Below, one piece after another: positions 16,557-24,696 of a stretch of 57,664 bases of DNA. Origin of the DNA: Azospirillum melinis (GTDB taxonomy: Bacteria; Pseudomonadota; Alphaproteobacteria; Azospirillales; Azospirillaceae); contig NZ_WHOS01000046.1 of NCBI RefSeq assembly GCF_013340935.1, positions 1 through 57,664 on the forward strand, given 5' to 3'. Numbering within the stretch: the first letter of the stretch is position 1; each line of letters begins with the position of its first letter. Both the position numbers and the translations under genes were made by a program. The notes below the pieces were generated by a model that did no database searches, was not told the DNA's origin, and saw nothing but the letters and a program-made list of their open reading frames with translations.

Positions 16557-19500
16557 ATGGCCTCCCTCAACCTCAATCCCCTGGCTTCGGCAGCGTCGCT
16601 CTCCGCCCTGTTCATCCGGCGACCGGTCGGCACCGCGCTGCTGATGGTCGGGCTGATGATCCTGGGGGCGGTGGCCTACCGCTTCCTGCCGGTGGCGCCG
16701 CTGCCGCAGGTGGAATTCCCCACCATCATCGTCACCGCGTCCCTGCCCGGCGCCAGCCCGGAAACCATGGCGGCCTCGGTCGCCACGCCGCTGGAACGCC
16801 GGCTCTCCCGCATCGCCGGCGTGTCGGAGATGACCTCCAACAGCAAGCTCGGCAGCACCACCGTCGTCGTGCAGTTCGACCTGAACCGCAATGTCGAAGC
16901 GGCCTCGCGCGACGTGCAGGCGGCGATCAACGCCGCTGGCGGCGACCTGCCGGCCGATCTGCCGAGCCCGCCCAAGATGCGGCGCATCAACCCGGCCGAC
17001 GCGCCGGTGATGACGCTCGCCATGACCTCCACCACGCTGGCCCCGGCGGACCTCTACAACCTCGCCGACAGCATCATCGGCCAGCGGCTGAGCCAGATCG
17101 AGGGGGTGGCCCAGGTCTCCATCAACGGGGCGGAGAAGACGGCCATCCGCGTCCGGGTGAACGCCGTCGCCGCCGCCAACATGGGCGTCAGCCTGGACTC
17201 GATCCGCAGCGTCATCTCCCAGGCCAACGCCAACGGCGCCAAGGGCAGCTTCGACGGCAATCATGAATCCTGGTCCATCGGCGCCAGCGACCAGCTGTTC
17301 GGCGCCGACGCCTACCGCAAGCTGATCGTGACCGAGAAGAACGGCGCCACCATCCGGCTCGGCGACCTCGCCGACGTGATCGAGGCGCCGGAGAACAGCC
17401 GCACCGCGGCGTGGCAGGACGGCCACCGCGCCATCCTGATCAACATCCAGAAGCAGCCGGGTTCCAACGTGGTGGAGACGGTGGACCGCATCCGGGCGGA
17501 GCTGCCGACCCTGCGCGGCTGGATGCCGCCGGGGGTCAGCCTGTCGGTGCGCACCGACCGCACGCCCACCATCCGCGCCTCCATCGACGACGTGCAGAAG
17601 ACGCTGGCGGTCACGGTGGCGCTGGTGGTGATGGTGATGGCGCTGTTCCTGCGCCGGCTGTGGGCGACCGTCATCCCGGCGGCCTCGGTGCCGCTGTCGC
17701 TGGCCGGTACCTGCGGCGTGATGTGGATCGTCGGCTACAGCCTGGACAATTTCTCGCTGATGGCGCTGACCATCTCGGTCGGCTTCGTGGTGGACGACGC
17801 CATCGTCGTCATCGAGAACATCGTCCGCCACATCGAAAAGGGTGCCAAACCCTTCGAGGCGGCGGTGAAGGGCGCCCGGCAGGTCGCCTTCACCGTGGTG
17901 TCGATCAGCCTGTCGCTGATCGCCGTCTTCATCCCCATCCTGTTCATGGGCGGCATCCAGGGCCGGCTTTTCCGCGAGTTCGCCGTGGTGCTGTCGGTCG
18001 CCATCGCCGTCTCGGCGGTGGTGTCGCTGACCCTGACCCCGATGATGTGCGCCCATCTGCTGCAGCCGGAGGCGGAGCGCGGCCCCCCCGGCCGGTTCGC
18101 CCGCGCGCTCGCCTGGATCGGCGACCGGCTGTTCGGGCTCTATGCCGGCGGGCTGGACTGGGTGCTGGCCCACCGCCGCACCATGCTGGCGGCGACCTTC
18201 GCCATCATCGGCGTCAGCGTCTGGCTCTACGGGCAGGTGCCGAAGGGCTTCGTGCCGCAGCAGGACACCGGCCTGCTGATCGGCTTCAGCGACCCGCCGC
18301 CGGACATCTCCTTCCGCGCCATGGTGACGCGCCAGCGCGCGCTTCAGGACGCGGTGGCCGGCGACCCGGCGGTGGAGAGCGTCGGCGGCACCGTCGGCGG
18401 CGGCGGTCCCGGCGGCACCTATTCCGGCCAGATCTTCATCGCCCTGAAGCCGAAGGCGGAGCGCGACGACCTCGCCACCGTCACCCAGCGGCTGCGCCAG
18501 CGCGCCGGCCGGGTGCCGGGGGTGCAGCTCTACCTGACGCCGGTGCAGGACATCCGCGTCGGCGGCTTCCAGGGCCGCAGCCAGTACCGCTACAGCCTGC
18601 AGGATTCCGACATCGCTGCGCTGAATGAGTGGGCGCCCAAGCTGGTCGACAAGATGCGCACCCTGCCGGAGCTGGTCGACGTCGCCAACGACCGCCAGAA
18701 CGGCGGCATCCAGGCCAACGTCATCGTCGACCGCGACGCCGCCACCCGGCTCGGCGTGTCCTTGAGCGCTTTGGAGTCGACGCTCTACGACGCCTTCGGC
18801 CAGCGGCAGGTCTCGACCATGTATCTGGCGCAGAACCAGCACAAGGTGGTGCTGGAGGTCGAGCCGTCCGAAGCGCTCGGCCCAGACGACCTAAAGCGCA
18901 TCTATGTGAGCGGCCGCAGCGGCATGGTTCCGCTGTCGGCGGTGTCGCGCGTCGTCATCGGCAACCAGGCCGCCAGCATCCAGCACCAGAGCGGTTTCCC
19001 GGTCGCCAACCTGACCTTCGACCTCGCCCCCGGCGTCTCGCTGTCCCAGGCGACCGAGCTGATCCAGCGCGCGGCCGAGGACATCGGCATGCCGGCCAGC
19101 ATCCGCGCCGGCTTCCAGGGCGACGCGCGCGCCTTCCAGCAATCCTCCTCCAGCCAGCCGCTGCTGATCCTGGCGGCGCTGATCACCATCTACATCGTGC
19201 TGGGCGTTCTCTACGAAAGCCTGATCCACCCGCTGACCATCCTGTCGACCCTGCCGTCGGCCGGTCTGGGCGCGCTGATCGCGCTGATCCTGACCGGCTA
19301 CGACCTGTCGATCGTGGCCCTGATCGGCATCATCCTGCTGATCGGCATCGTCAAGAAGAACGCCATCATGATGATCGACTTCGCCCTGGAGGCGGAGCGG
19401 ACGCGCGGCCTGTCGCCCCTGGAGGCGATCCGCGAGGCCGGGCTGGTCCGCTTCCGCCCGATCATGATGACGACGATGGCGGCGCTGCTGGGCGCGGTTC

Positions 19501-19682
19501 CGCTCGCCTTCGACTTCGGCACCGGCGGCGAGATCCGCCGCCCGCTCGGCATCGCCATCATCGGCGGGCTGCTGGTCAGCCAGATGCTGACGCTCTACAC
19601 GACGCCGGTGGTCTATCTGACGCTGGAACGGCTGGCCCTGCGGCGCAACCGCCGCCACGCCATCGCCGCGCCCGCGGAATAG
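16557..19682 (+). CDS. mdtC: RND efflux permease, MdtC-like
   Basis: Second RND pump subunit, 1041 aa, clearly related to its upstream neighbour. It begins LFIRRPVGTALLMVGLMILG, keeps the TM4 acidic pair (SVGFVVDDAIVVIENIVRHI) and ends in the second bundle (LIGIVKKNAIMMIDFALEAE). It likely forms a heteromultimer with the MdtB-like protein. Drug range cannot be read from sequence; the ECF/metal-sensor genes downstream hint at an envelope- or metal-stress signal. Confidence 0.93.
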   Translation: MASLNLNPLASAASLSALFIRRPVGTALLMVGLMILGAVAYRFLPVAPLPQVEFPTIIVTASLPGASPETMAASVATPLERRLSRIAGVSEMTSNSKLGSTTVVVQFDLNRNVEAASRDVQAAINAAGGDLPADLPSPPKMRRINPADAPVMTLAMTSTTLAPADLYNLADSIIGQRLSQIEGVAQVSINGAEKTAIRVRVNAVAAANMGVSLDSIRSVISQANANGAKGSFDGNHESWSIGASDQLFGADAYRKLIVTEKNGATIRLGDLADVIEAPENSRTAAWQDGHRAILINIQKQPGSNVVETVDRIRAELPTLRGWMPPGVSLSVRTDRTPTIRASIDDVQKTLAVTVALVVMVMALFLRRLWATVIPAASVPLSLAGTCGVMWIVGYSLDNFSLMALTISVGFVVDDAIVVIENIVRHIEKGAKPFEAAVKGARQVAFTVVSISLSLIAVFIPILFMGGIQGRLFREFAVVLSVAIAVSAVVSLTLTPMMCAHLLQPEAERGPPGRFARALAWIGDRLFGLYAGGLDWVLAHRRTMLAATFAIIGVSVWLYGQVPKGFVPQQDTGLLIGFSDPPPDISFRAMVTRQRALQDAVAGDPAVESVGGTVGGGGPGGTYSGQIFIALKPKAERDDLATVTQRLRQRAGRVPGVQLYLTPVQDIRVGGFQGRSQYRYSLQDSDIAALNEWAPKLVDKMRTLPELVDVANDRQNGGIQANVIVDRDAATRLGVSLSALESTLYDAFGQRQVSTMYLAQNQHKVVLEVEPSEALGPDDLKRIYVSGRSGMVPLSAVSRVVIGNQAASIQHQSGFPVANLTFDLAPGVSLSQATELIQRAAEDIGMPASIRAGFQGDARAFQQSSSSQPLLILAALITIYIVLGVLYESLIHPLTILSTLPSAGLGALIALILTGYDLSIVALIGIILLIGIVKKNAIMMIDFALEAERTRGLSPLEAIREAGLVRFRPIMMTTMAALLGAVPLAFDFGTGGEIRRPLGIAIIGGLLVSQMLTLYTTPVVYLTLERLALRRNRRHAIAAPAE

Positions 19683-19728
19683 GGGGGCGAAGGATGGGAG
19701 CGGTGATACTACTCCGCCTGACAAGATC

Positions 19729-19750
19729 CCCTCTCCCCCCGAGGAGAGGG
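19729..19750. repeat. CCCTCTCC-type hairpin repeat
   Basis: CCCTCTCC and GGAGAGGG flank a 6-nt loop between mdtC and the ECF sigma gene. It belongs to the same repeat family as the elements at 48348-48455 and 54003-54151. It may act as an intra-operon attenuator or mRNA-end hairpin. Confidence 0.6.
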
Positions 19751-19795
19751 AGGTGGCGCCCCCTCGCCCTCTTCGGCATAGTTCTCGCCCACGGC

Positions 19796-20377
19796 ATGAG
19801 CGGAGCCCCGGTGGTCGAGGCGAGCGACACGGACGACGAGTTGATGGGCCGCGTGGCCGGCGGCGACGCTGCCGCCTTCGACCGTCTGGCCGCCCGCCAC
19901 ATGCGCCGCGCCGTGGCGCTGGCCCAGCGGATGACCGGCAACCCGTCCGACGCCGACGAGATCGCGCAGGAGGCCTTCCTGCGGGTCTGGCAGCATGCCG
20001 GGCGCTGGGACGGAGGGCGCGCCGCCTTCACCACCTGGCTCTACCGCATCGTGATGAACCTCGCCATCGACCGCGGCCGCCGCCCCGGCTGGTCGCCGCT
20101 GGAGGAGGCCGGCGACCTGCCCGACCAGACCCCCGACGCGCTGACCCGCATCGCCGAGCGCCAGACCGCCGAGCGCGTCAACCGGGCGCTGGCAGCATTG
20201 CCCGACCGCCAGCGCGCCGCCGTCGTGCTGTTCCATCAGGAAGGGCTCAGCCTGCGTCAGGCCGCCGAAATCCTGACCATGGGCGAAAGCGCCTTCGCCT
20301 CGCTGCTGGCCCGTGCCCGGGCCGCGCTGAAGACGGCGCTCAGCCCCGACGATCCCGTGGGAGGGAGGATGCCATGA
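19796..20377 (+). CDS. ECF-type RNA polymerase sigma factor
   Basis: Extracytoplasmic-function sigma factor of about 193 aa. Region 2 (AAFDRLAARHMRRAVALAQR, then NPSDADEIAQEAFLRVW, TWLYRIVMNLAIDRGRR) and region 4 (VNRALAALPDRQRAAVVLF, then GLSLRQAAEILTMGESAFAS) are both present. I chose ATG 19796 (MSGAPVVEASDTDDELMGRV), since the frame upstream to ATG 19694 crosses a repeat hairpin. It lies 113 bp after mdtC and overlaps the next gene as ATGA (20374-20377), so sigma factor and probable anti-sigma are co-translated. Confidence 0.88.
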   Translation: MSGAPVVEASDTDDELMGRVAGGDAAAFDRLAARHMRRAVALAQRMTGNPSDADEIAQEAFLRVWQHAGRWDGGRAAFTTWLYRIVMNLAIDRGRRPGWSPLEEAGDLPDQTPDALTRIAERQTAERVNRALAALPDRQRAAVVLFHQEGLSLRQAAEILTMGESAFASLLARARAALKTALSPDDPVGGRMP

Positions 20378-20817
20378 CCGACGAAGACTTCCTCCGCCAC
20401 CTCGACGATTACGGTGCCTCGCCGGAACGCTGGCCGGCGGAACTGCGCGCGGAGGCCGACGCGGCGCTGGCCCGCTCCCCCGCCCTGCGCACCGCCCTGG
20501 AGGACGCCGCCGCCTTCGACCGGCTGCTGACGGTTCCGGCAATGCCGGTAGAGGACGCCCGCGTCGCCCGCCTGCTGTCCGCCGTCGGTGCCGCGGCGCG
20601 GGCCGTGCCGCAGGAGGGCGTCGTCATGCTGCTGCTCGGCCGGATGCCGCGGCGGAGGGTGGCCGGCTTCTGCGTCGCCCTGCTGGCGCTGGGCTGGCTG
20701 ACCGGGGGCTGGTTCGCCGGCCATCTCGCCAGCCCGCTTCCCACCGCACCGCGCAGCCAGGAGCTGGCCCTGCTGAACGACGAGGTCGTCACCCTGTTCG
20801 ACGGAGAGCCCCGATGA
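20374..20817 (+). CDS. Probable anti-sigma factor, single-pass membrane protein
   Basis: A 147-aa protein: an acidic/helical cytoplasmic part (MTDEDFLRHLDDYGASPERW, then LARSPALRTALEDAAAFDRL), one membrane helix (RVAGFCVALLALGWLTGGWF) and a short periplasmic tail. Size, topology and ATGA coupling on both sides (with the ECF sigma and the sensor) fit a CnrY/anti-sigma role. No zinc-type HxxxCxxC is seen. The call is by context more than by homology. Confidence 0.7.
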   Translation: MTDEDFLRHLDDYGASPERWPAELRAEADAALARSPALRTALEDAAAFDRLLTVPAMPVEDARVARLLSAVGAAARAVPQEGVVMLLLGRMPRRRVAGFCVALLALGWLTGGWFAGHLASPLPTAPRSQELALLNDEVVTLFDGEPR

Positions 20818-21320
20818 ACGGCCTCGTTGCCCCCCGCCGCCCGCAGCCCTCCCTCCTGACCCGCCTCCGGCAGGGGATGAGCCTGCGCCGGCTGGCGCTG
20901 CTGTCGCTGGCGCTGAACCTGTTCCTGGCCGCCATGCTGGTCGGCACCACCGGCAAGCCGGCCCCCCCGCCCTACCGGCCGATGCCCGACCGCTTCGTCG
21001 AGCATGTGGCCGCCGGCATGTCCGATGCCGACGCCGCCCGCCTGCGCGCCATTTTCGAGCCGCTGCGCCCGCGCTATGACGCGCTGACCGAGGATTATCG
21101 CGAGGAGGGGCAACGGGTGCGCAGCCTGCTTCAGGCGGAGCCCGTGGATTTCGAGTCCCTGAACGCCGCGATCGCCGCAGCCCGCGCCAAGCGCCGCCTG
21201 ATCGGTGAATTGACGGAGCAGACCGTGCTGCTCGTGCTGCCCGACCTCTCGCCTGCCGGACGGCTGCGGATGGTCGGAGGATGGGGAACCGCTGGCGCCC
21301 CTGTCGCGCCCAAAAAATAG
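20814..21320 (+). CDS. Periplasmic heavy-metal-sensor-like protein (CnrX/ZraP family)
   Basis: A 168-aa protein: a basic N-terminus and one signal-anchor helix (LALLSLALNLFLAAMLVGTT), then a long periplasmic helical hairpin (FVEHVAAGMSDADAARLRAI, LRPRYDALTEDYREEGQRVR, FESLNAAIAAARAKRRLIGE) like the Metal_resist/CnrX/Spy-CpxP folds. It overlaps the anti-sigma-like gene by ATGA. Together the three genes resemble a CnrYXH-type signalling cassette, here appended to an RND multidrug operon. Metal ligands are not certain. Confidence 0.75.
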   Translation: MNGLVAPRRPQPSLLTRLRQGMSLRRLALLSLALNLFLAAMLVGTTGKPAPPPYRPMPDRFVEHVAAGMSDADAARLRAIFEPLRPRYDALTEDYREEGQRVRSLLQAEPVDFESLNAAIAAARAKRRLIGELTEQTVLLVLPDLSPAGRLRMVGGWGTAGAPVAPKK

Positions 21321-21330
21321 GCAAACCCAC

Positions 21331-21446
21331 TCATCCACAGGCCGGATGCGCCCGCCGGAAGGATGCGGAAGATTCTGTTCGGAGTTTGCGCACACATCTA
21401 TCCACAGATTCTGTGGAGAAGAAAACCGGCAGAAATTTTATCCACA
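21331..21446. promoter_or_regulatory. Cluster of DnaA-box-like 9-mers
   Basis: TTATCCACA (21438-21446) matches the DnaA consensus exactly. TCATCCACA (21331-21339), CTATCCACA (21398-21406) and TGTGGAGAA (21412-21420, opposite orientation) each differ by one base. They lie in a comparatively AT-rich 244-bp gap before a small RHH gene; looser matches continue to about 21540. This may be a DnaA-titrating, replication-linked or DnaA-regulated promoter. Confidence 0.6.
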
Positions 21447-21564
21447 CAAATTCACATTCTATCATCCCCAAGTTTTATCGCCCGCCTTCCCATGGATCCT
21501 TGTATCCACCATCGATCCGGCATATCCAAATAACGTGGATCAGCAAGATTGGTGGGGGATCGTC

Positions 21565-21819
21565 ATGATCGGAGATCCGTTTCATCCAAAGAAGGCGACG
21601 ATCTCTTTGCGCGTTGATCGCCGAATCAAAGATGTCGCCAAGAATTACGCACGCCAGCGGCAGACGCCTTTGGCCGAGGTCATGCGCGACCTCTTGGCCC
21701 GCTACGTCGCCGAATGCGCGCGGGAGAATGCCCTGGCGTCCCCGGATCTGTTGAAGGACCGGCCGGCGCAATATGTGGATTTCGCAAAGCTGGAAGGCCT
21801 GATGGGCCGGCAGGAGTAG
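21565..21819 (+). CDS. Small ribbon-helix-helix-like DNA-binding protein
   Basis: An 84-aa protein whose first half fits a ribbon-helix-helix fold: a beta strand (ATISLRVD, residues 11-18), helix 1 (RRIKDVAKNYARQRQ) and helix 2 (PLAEVMRDLLARYVAEC), as in CopG/Arc/ParG-like regulators. The second half is charged (LLKDRPAQYVDFAKLEGLMG). The ATG at 21565 follows GGTGGGGGA. A longer in-frame opening upstream runs through the DnaA-box cluster and is rejected. No toxin gene follows, so it is an orphan regulator; function unknown. Confidence 0.7.
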   Translation: MIGDPFHPKKATISLRVDRRIKDVAKNYARQRQTPLAEVMRDLLARYVAECARENALASPDLLKDRPAQYVDFAKLEGLMGRQE

Positions 21820-21895
21820 GCGCGCCCGCCTTGAGCGGATGCATCGTCACCCATACATCGACGGTGGACACGCTGCCAGGGGAAGGAGCCCCGCC

Positions 21896-22360
21896 ATGCC
21901 GCCCACCGCCAGTTCTTCCACAGGCGCCGACAGCCTTCACGTCGCCTGTCCACATTGCGACACGCTGAACCGCGTGCCTCCCGCCCGGCTCGGCGGCGGC
22001 AAATGCGGCCGCTGCGGCAAGGCGCTGTTCGAGGGCAAGCCGGTGGCGCTCGATGCCCGCCGCTTCGCCGCCCATGCCGAGCGTGGCGACCTGCCCCTGC
22101 TGATCGACTTCTGGGCCGACTGGTGCGGCCCCTGCCGCGCGATGGCGCCGGCCTTCGCCCAGGCCGCGGCCCAGCTCGAGCCGCAAATCCGCCTCGCCAA
22201 GATCGACACCGAGGCCTCGCCGGACCTCGCCGCCCGCTTCGGCATCCGCAGCATCCCGTCCCTGGTCCTGGTCCATCGCGGCCGCGAGATCGCCCGCACC
22301 GCCGGCGCCATGCCGCTGCCGGCGCTGGTGGCGTGGGCGAGGCAGGCGCTCGCGCGGTAA
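21896..22360 (+). CDS. trxC: Thioredoxin 2, zinc-binding type
   Basis: Cytosolic thiol-disulfide reductase of about 154 aa. The N-terminal zinc-ribbon pairs (VACPHCDTLN and GKCGRCG) are those of TrxC. The thioredoxin fold follows, with the active site FWADWCGPCRAMAPAF (cysteines about 77 and 80) and the cis-proline loop RSIPSLVLV. ATG 21896 was chosen for its GGGGAAGGAG site. TrxC is commonly induced by oxidative stress; no OxyR site was identified here. Confidence 0.93.
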   Translation: MPPTASSSTGADSLHVACPHCDTLNRVPPARLGGGKCGRCGKALFEGKPVALDARRFAAHAERGDLPLLIDFWADWCGPCRAMAPAFAQAAAQLEPQIRLAKIDTEASPDLAARFGIRSIPSLVLVHRGREIARTAGAMPLPALVAWARQALAR

Positions 22361-22370
22361 GCCGGCGCCC

Positions 22371-22396
22371 GGTGCGGGCGTTACGCCGCCCGCACC
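22371..22396. terminator. Convergent hairpin between trxC and MCP
   Basis: GGTGCGGGCG and CGCCCGCACC pair perfectly over 10 bp around a 6-nt loop. The MCP stop codon lies in the loop, so the stem overlaps the MCP 3' coding end and serves both convergent genes. Confidence 0.6.
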
Positions 22397-24450
22397 GTCG
22401 CGATGAAGGTGCCCACCTCCTTGCGCAGGCGTTCGGCCTCGACGGCCAGCTCCTGCGAAGTGCCGTGGACGCGGCCGGCGGCGTCGCCGGTCTCGTGCAC
22501 CGCCGTGCTGACGCCGGCGATGTTGCTCGACACCTCTTCGGTGCCCTGGGCGGCCTGGGTCACGCTGGAGGCGATCTCGCGGGTGGCGGCGGCCTGCTCC
22601 TCGATGGCGGCGGCGATGGCGGTGGTGATCTCGCTCATGTGGCCGATGGTCTTGCCGATGCTGCCGATGGCCTTCTGGGCGCCGCCGGTGGTCTGCTGGA
22701 TTTCCTGCACCTTGGCCTGGATCTCGTCGGTGGCCTTGGCGGTCTGGTTGGCCAGCGCCTTCACCTCGCTCGCCACGACGGCGAAGCCCTTGCCGGCCTC
22801 GCCGGCCCGCGCCGCCTCGATGGTGGCGTTCAGCGCCAGCAGGTTGGTTTGCGCTGCGATGCCGCTGATCAGCTCGACCACCGCGCCGATCTGCTCGGCG
22901 GCCGTGACCAGATCGCGCATGGTGCGGTCGGCGCCGGTGGCGTCGGCCACCGCCTGGGTGGCGATGCGGGTGGAGTTCTCCACCTGCTGGCCGATCTCGG
23001 AGATCGAGGCCGACAGCTCCTCCGTCGCGGTGGCGACGGTCTGCACGTTGGCCGAGGCCTGTTCGGAGGCCGAGGCGACGAGCAGCGAGCGCTCGCTCGC
23101 CTCCTGCGCGGTGGCGCTCAGCTCCGTCGCGGCGTCGCGCATGCCGGTGGCGGCGTTGGCGACGGTGTCGACGATGCCCTTCACCGTCCGTTCGAAGGTG
23201 TCGGCCATCTGCATCATCGACTGGCGGCGCTGGGCGGCGGCCTGCCGCTCGCTCTCCTCCTGCGCCTTGCGCATCCGCTCCATCTCCAGCGCATTCGTCT
23301 TGAAGACCTGGAGCGCGCGGGCCAGCGCGCCGATCTCGTCGCGGCGGTCGTCGTCGGTGACGGTCACAGTCAGGTCGCCCTCGGCCAGCCGGCCCATTTC
23401 CCGCGTGGTGTTGCCGAGCGGCCGGGTGATCGCCCGCGAGATCGCCCAGGCCAGCAGCAGGCCGAGCAGAACCGCCACAACCGTCACGGCGGTGCCGCGC
23501 GCTTCCGCCGCCGACACCTCGGCGGCGGCGGTGACCTCCAGCTGCGACAGGAAGCTGGCGGAATGGTCGCGGATCAGGCCGATCTTGTCGCCGATCTGCT
23601 TGCCGGCCTTGCCCAGCGTCTCGCTGTTCAGCGACTTCAGCTGGTCGCTCAGCACGGCGATGCGGTCGATCCCGGCGCCATAGGCCGGCAGCTTGGCGAC
23701 CGCGTCCGACAGCCTGGCCTTGACCGGGCCGTCGGCGATGCCGTTGCGCAAGCCATCGGCCTTCCCCGTCAGATCGCCCAGATCCTTCCGGATGCGGGTC
23801 AGATCCTCCATCTTGGTTTCCGCGACGAACCGGGCGACCAGCACGCGGACCAGCAGGAACTGTTCGCTGACGCCGGCGACCTGCACCGTGCGGTCCAGAT
23901 CGCCGCCGTCCTTCTCCGCCTTGACGGTCTCGCTCAGCGTGCGGCGGATGTCGGCGCCCAGCGTGTTCACCACCGACGCGACGATGGAATCGCGCTCGGT
24001 CCGCGCGGCGACCAGCCGGTCGAACCCGACGGTCAGCGTCTGGTGCAGGCTGGCGATCTCCTGCGCCGCCTGACGGTCGCCCGCATCGGTCATCCGCGCC
24101 GTCGCGTCCTCCAGTTTCCGGCGGAACTTGTCCATTTCGCCGCGGAAACGGTCGGCCACCGCGGCAGACCCGCTGGAGACGAACTCCTCCGCCGCCCCCA
24201 GGGCGTCGGCCATGTTCGTATCGGCCTCCGCCACCGCCATCGCGACGTGTGACTGCGCCGCATAGCGGCGGAGCGCATCGTCGCTGGACCGCAGGCCGCT
24301 CCACGATACCGCCCCCAGCCCGACCAGAAGCGCCAGCGTGACGCCGAAGCCGGTGTAAATCTTGGTCGCCGTGCGCAGGTTGGCGAAGGGACCGGCCTTG
24401 GTCGGCCGGGCTGCGGTCTGCTGGCCTGTGCTGGGGTTGGGAGCGTTCAT
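22381..24450 (-). CDS. Methyl-accepting chemotaxis protein
   Basis: Membrane chemoreceptor of 689 aa. Helix 1 near residues 34-52 (TGFGVTLALLVGLGAVSW), a roughly 270-residue periplasmic, mostly helical ligand domain, helix 2 (VVAVLLGLLLAWAIS), a HAMP domain (ITRPLGNTTREMGRLAEGDL), and a long cytoplasmic coiled coil. The signalling tip is the standard IAAQTNLLALNATIEAARAG, followed by GKGFAVVASEVKALANQ. No C-terminal CheR pentapeptide is seen (it ends FIATVRAA). The ligand is unknown. Upstream lies an AT-rich region with several palindromes that may control it. Confidence 0.95.
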   Translation of the reverse strand: MNAPNPSTGQQTAARPTKAGPFANLRTATKIYTGFGVTLALLVGLGAVSWSGLRSSDDALRRYAAQSHVAMAVAEADTNMADALGAAEEFVSSGSAAVADRFRGEMDKFRRKLEDATARMTDAGDRQAAQEIASLHQTLTVGFDRLVAARTERDSIVASVVNTLGADIRRTLSETVKAEKDGGDLDRTVQVAGVSEQFLLVRVLVARFVAETKMEDLTRIRKDLGDLTGKADGLRNGIADGPVKARLSDAVAKLPAYGAGIDRIAVLSDQLKSLNSETLGKAGKQIGDKIGLIRDHSASFLSQLEVTAAAEVSAAEARGTAVTVVAVLLGLLLAWAISRAITRPLGNTTREMGRLAEGDLTVTVTDDDRRDEIGALARALQVFKTNALEMERMRKAQEESERQAAAQRRQSMMQMADTFERTVKGIVDTVANAATGMRDAATELSATAQEASERSLLVASASEQASANVQTVATATEELSASISEIGQQVENSTRIATQAVADATGADRTMRDLVTAAEQIGAVVELISGIAAQTNLLALNATIEAARAGEAGKGFAVVASEVKALANQTAKATDEIQAKVQEIQQTTGGAQKAIGSIGKTIGHMSEITTAIAAAIEEQAAATREIASSVTQAAQGTEEVSSNIAGVSTAVHETGDAAGRVHGTSQELAVEAERLRKEVGTFIATVRAA

Positions 24451-24620
24451 GACTGGGGACCTCGTCTTCTGACCCGACTGCTGGCGGCGCCCCGATCTTT
24501 CGAGGGATCGGTTGTCAACGAGCTACCCTACAAGAACAATGCCAAGGTACCATTAACGCTGTGATGTTTTTTTACCCTACGAAATCGATCTATTCCTGGC
24601 GCTGCGACACATTCGTCCTC

Positions 24621-24686
24621 TGCATTTTGCAAAAATCATTGAGATTGCTTTGCATTTTGCCAAAGCTCGACCTTCGCAATTGCGAA
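24621..24686. promoter_or_regulatory. AT-rich palindrome/direct-repeat array upstream of the MCP
   Basis: TGCATTTTGC occurs at 24621-24630 and 24651-24660, exactly 30 bp apart. Each copy sits in a palindrome-like site (TTTTGCAAAA 24625-24634; TTTTGCCAAA 24655-24664). A third perfect palindrome, TTCGCAATTGCGAA, lies at 24673-24686, centred 20 bp further. The 246-bp gap (24451-24696) otherwise holds no gene. An operator array is inferred. Confidence 0.55.
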
Positions 24687-24696
24687 AATTTTCCCA

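Noticed and set aside
13290..18842. Very long open minus-strand frame across the RND genes
   Set aside because: It is an antisense shadow of GC-rich coding DNA: low-complexity His/Arg/Gly/Asp content, no ribosome site, and the plus-strand genes are unmistakable. Similar shadows at 3221-6304 and 48136-52314 were rejected for the same reason.
21565..21819. Type II antitoxin of a toxin-antitoxin pair
   Set aside because: The RHH-like gene is followed by trxC, and no small toxin gene lies next to it on either strand.
24480..24550. Sigma-54-like promoter upstream of the MCP (minus strand TTGGCATTGTTCTTGTA)
   Set aside because: The GG-N10 spacing fits but the conserved GC at -12 is GT, and no enhancer-binding regulator is nearby, so the call is not supported.
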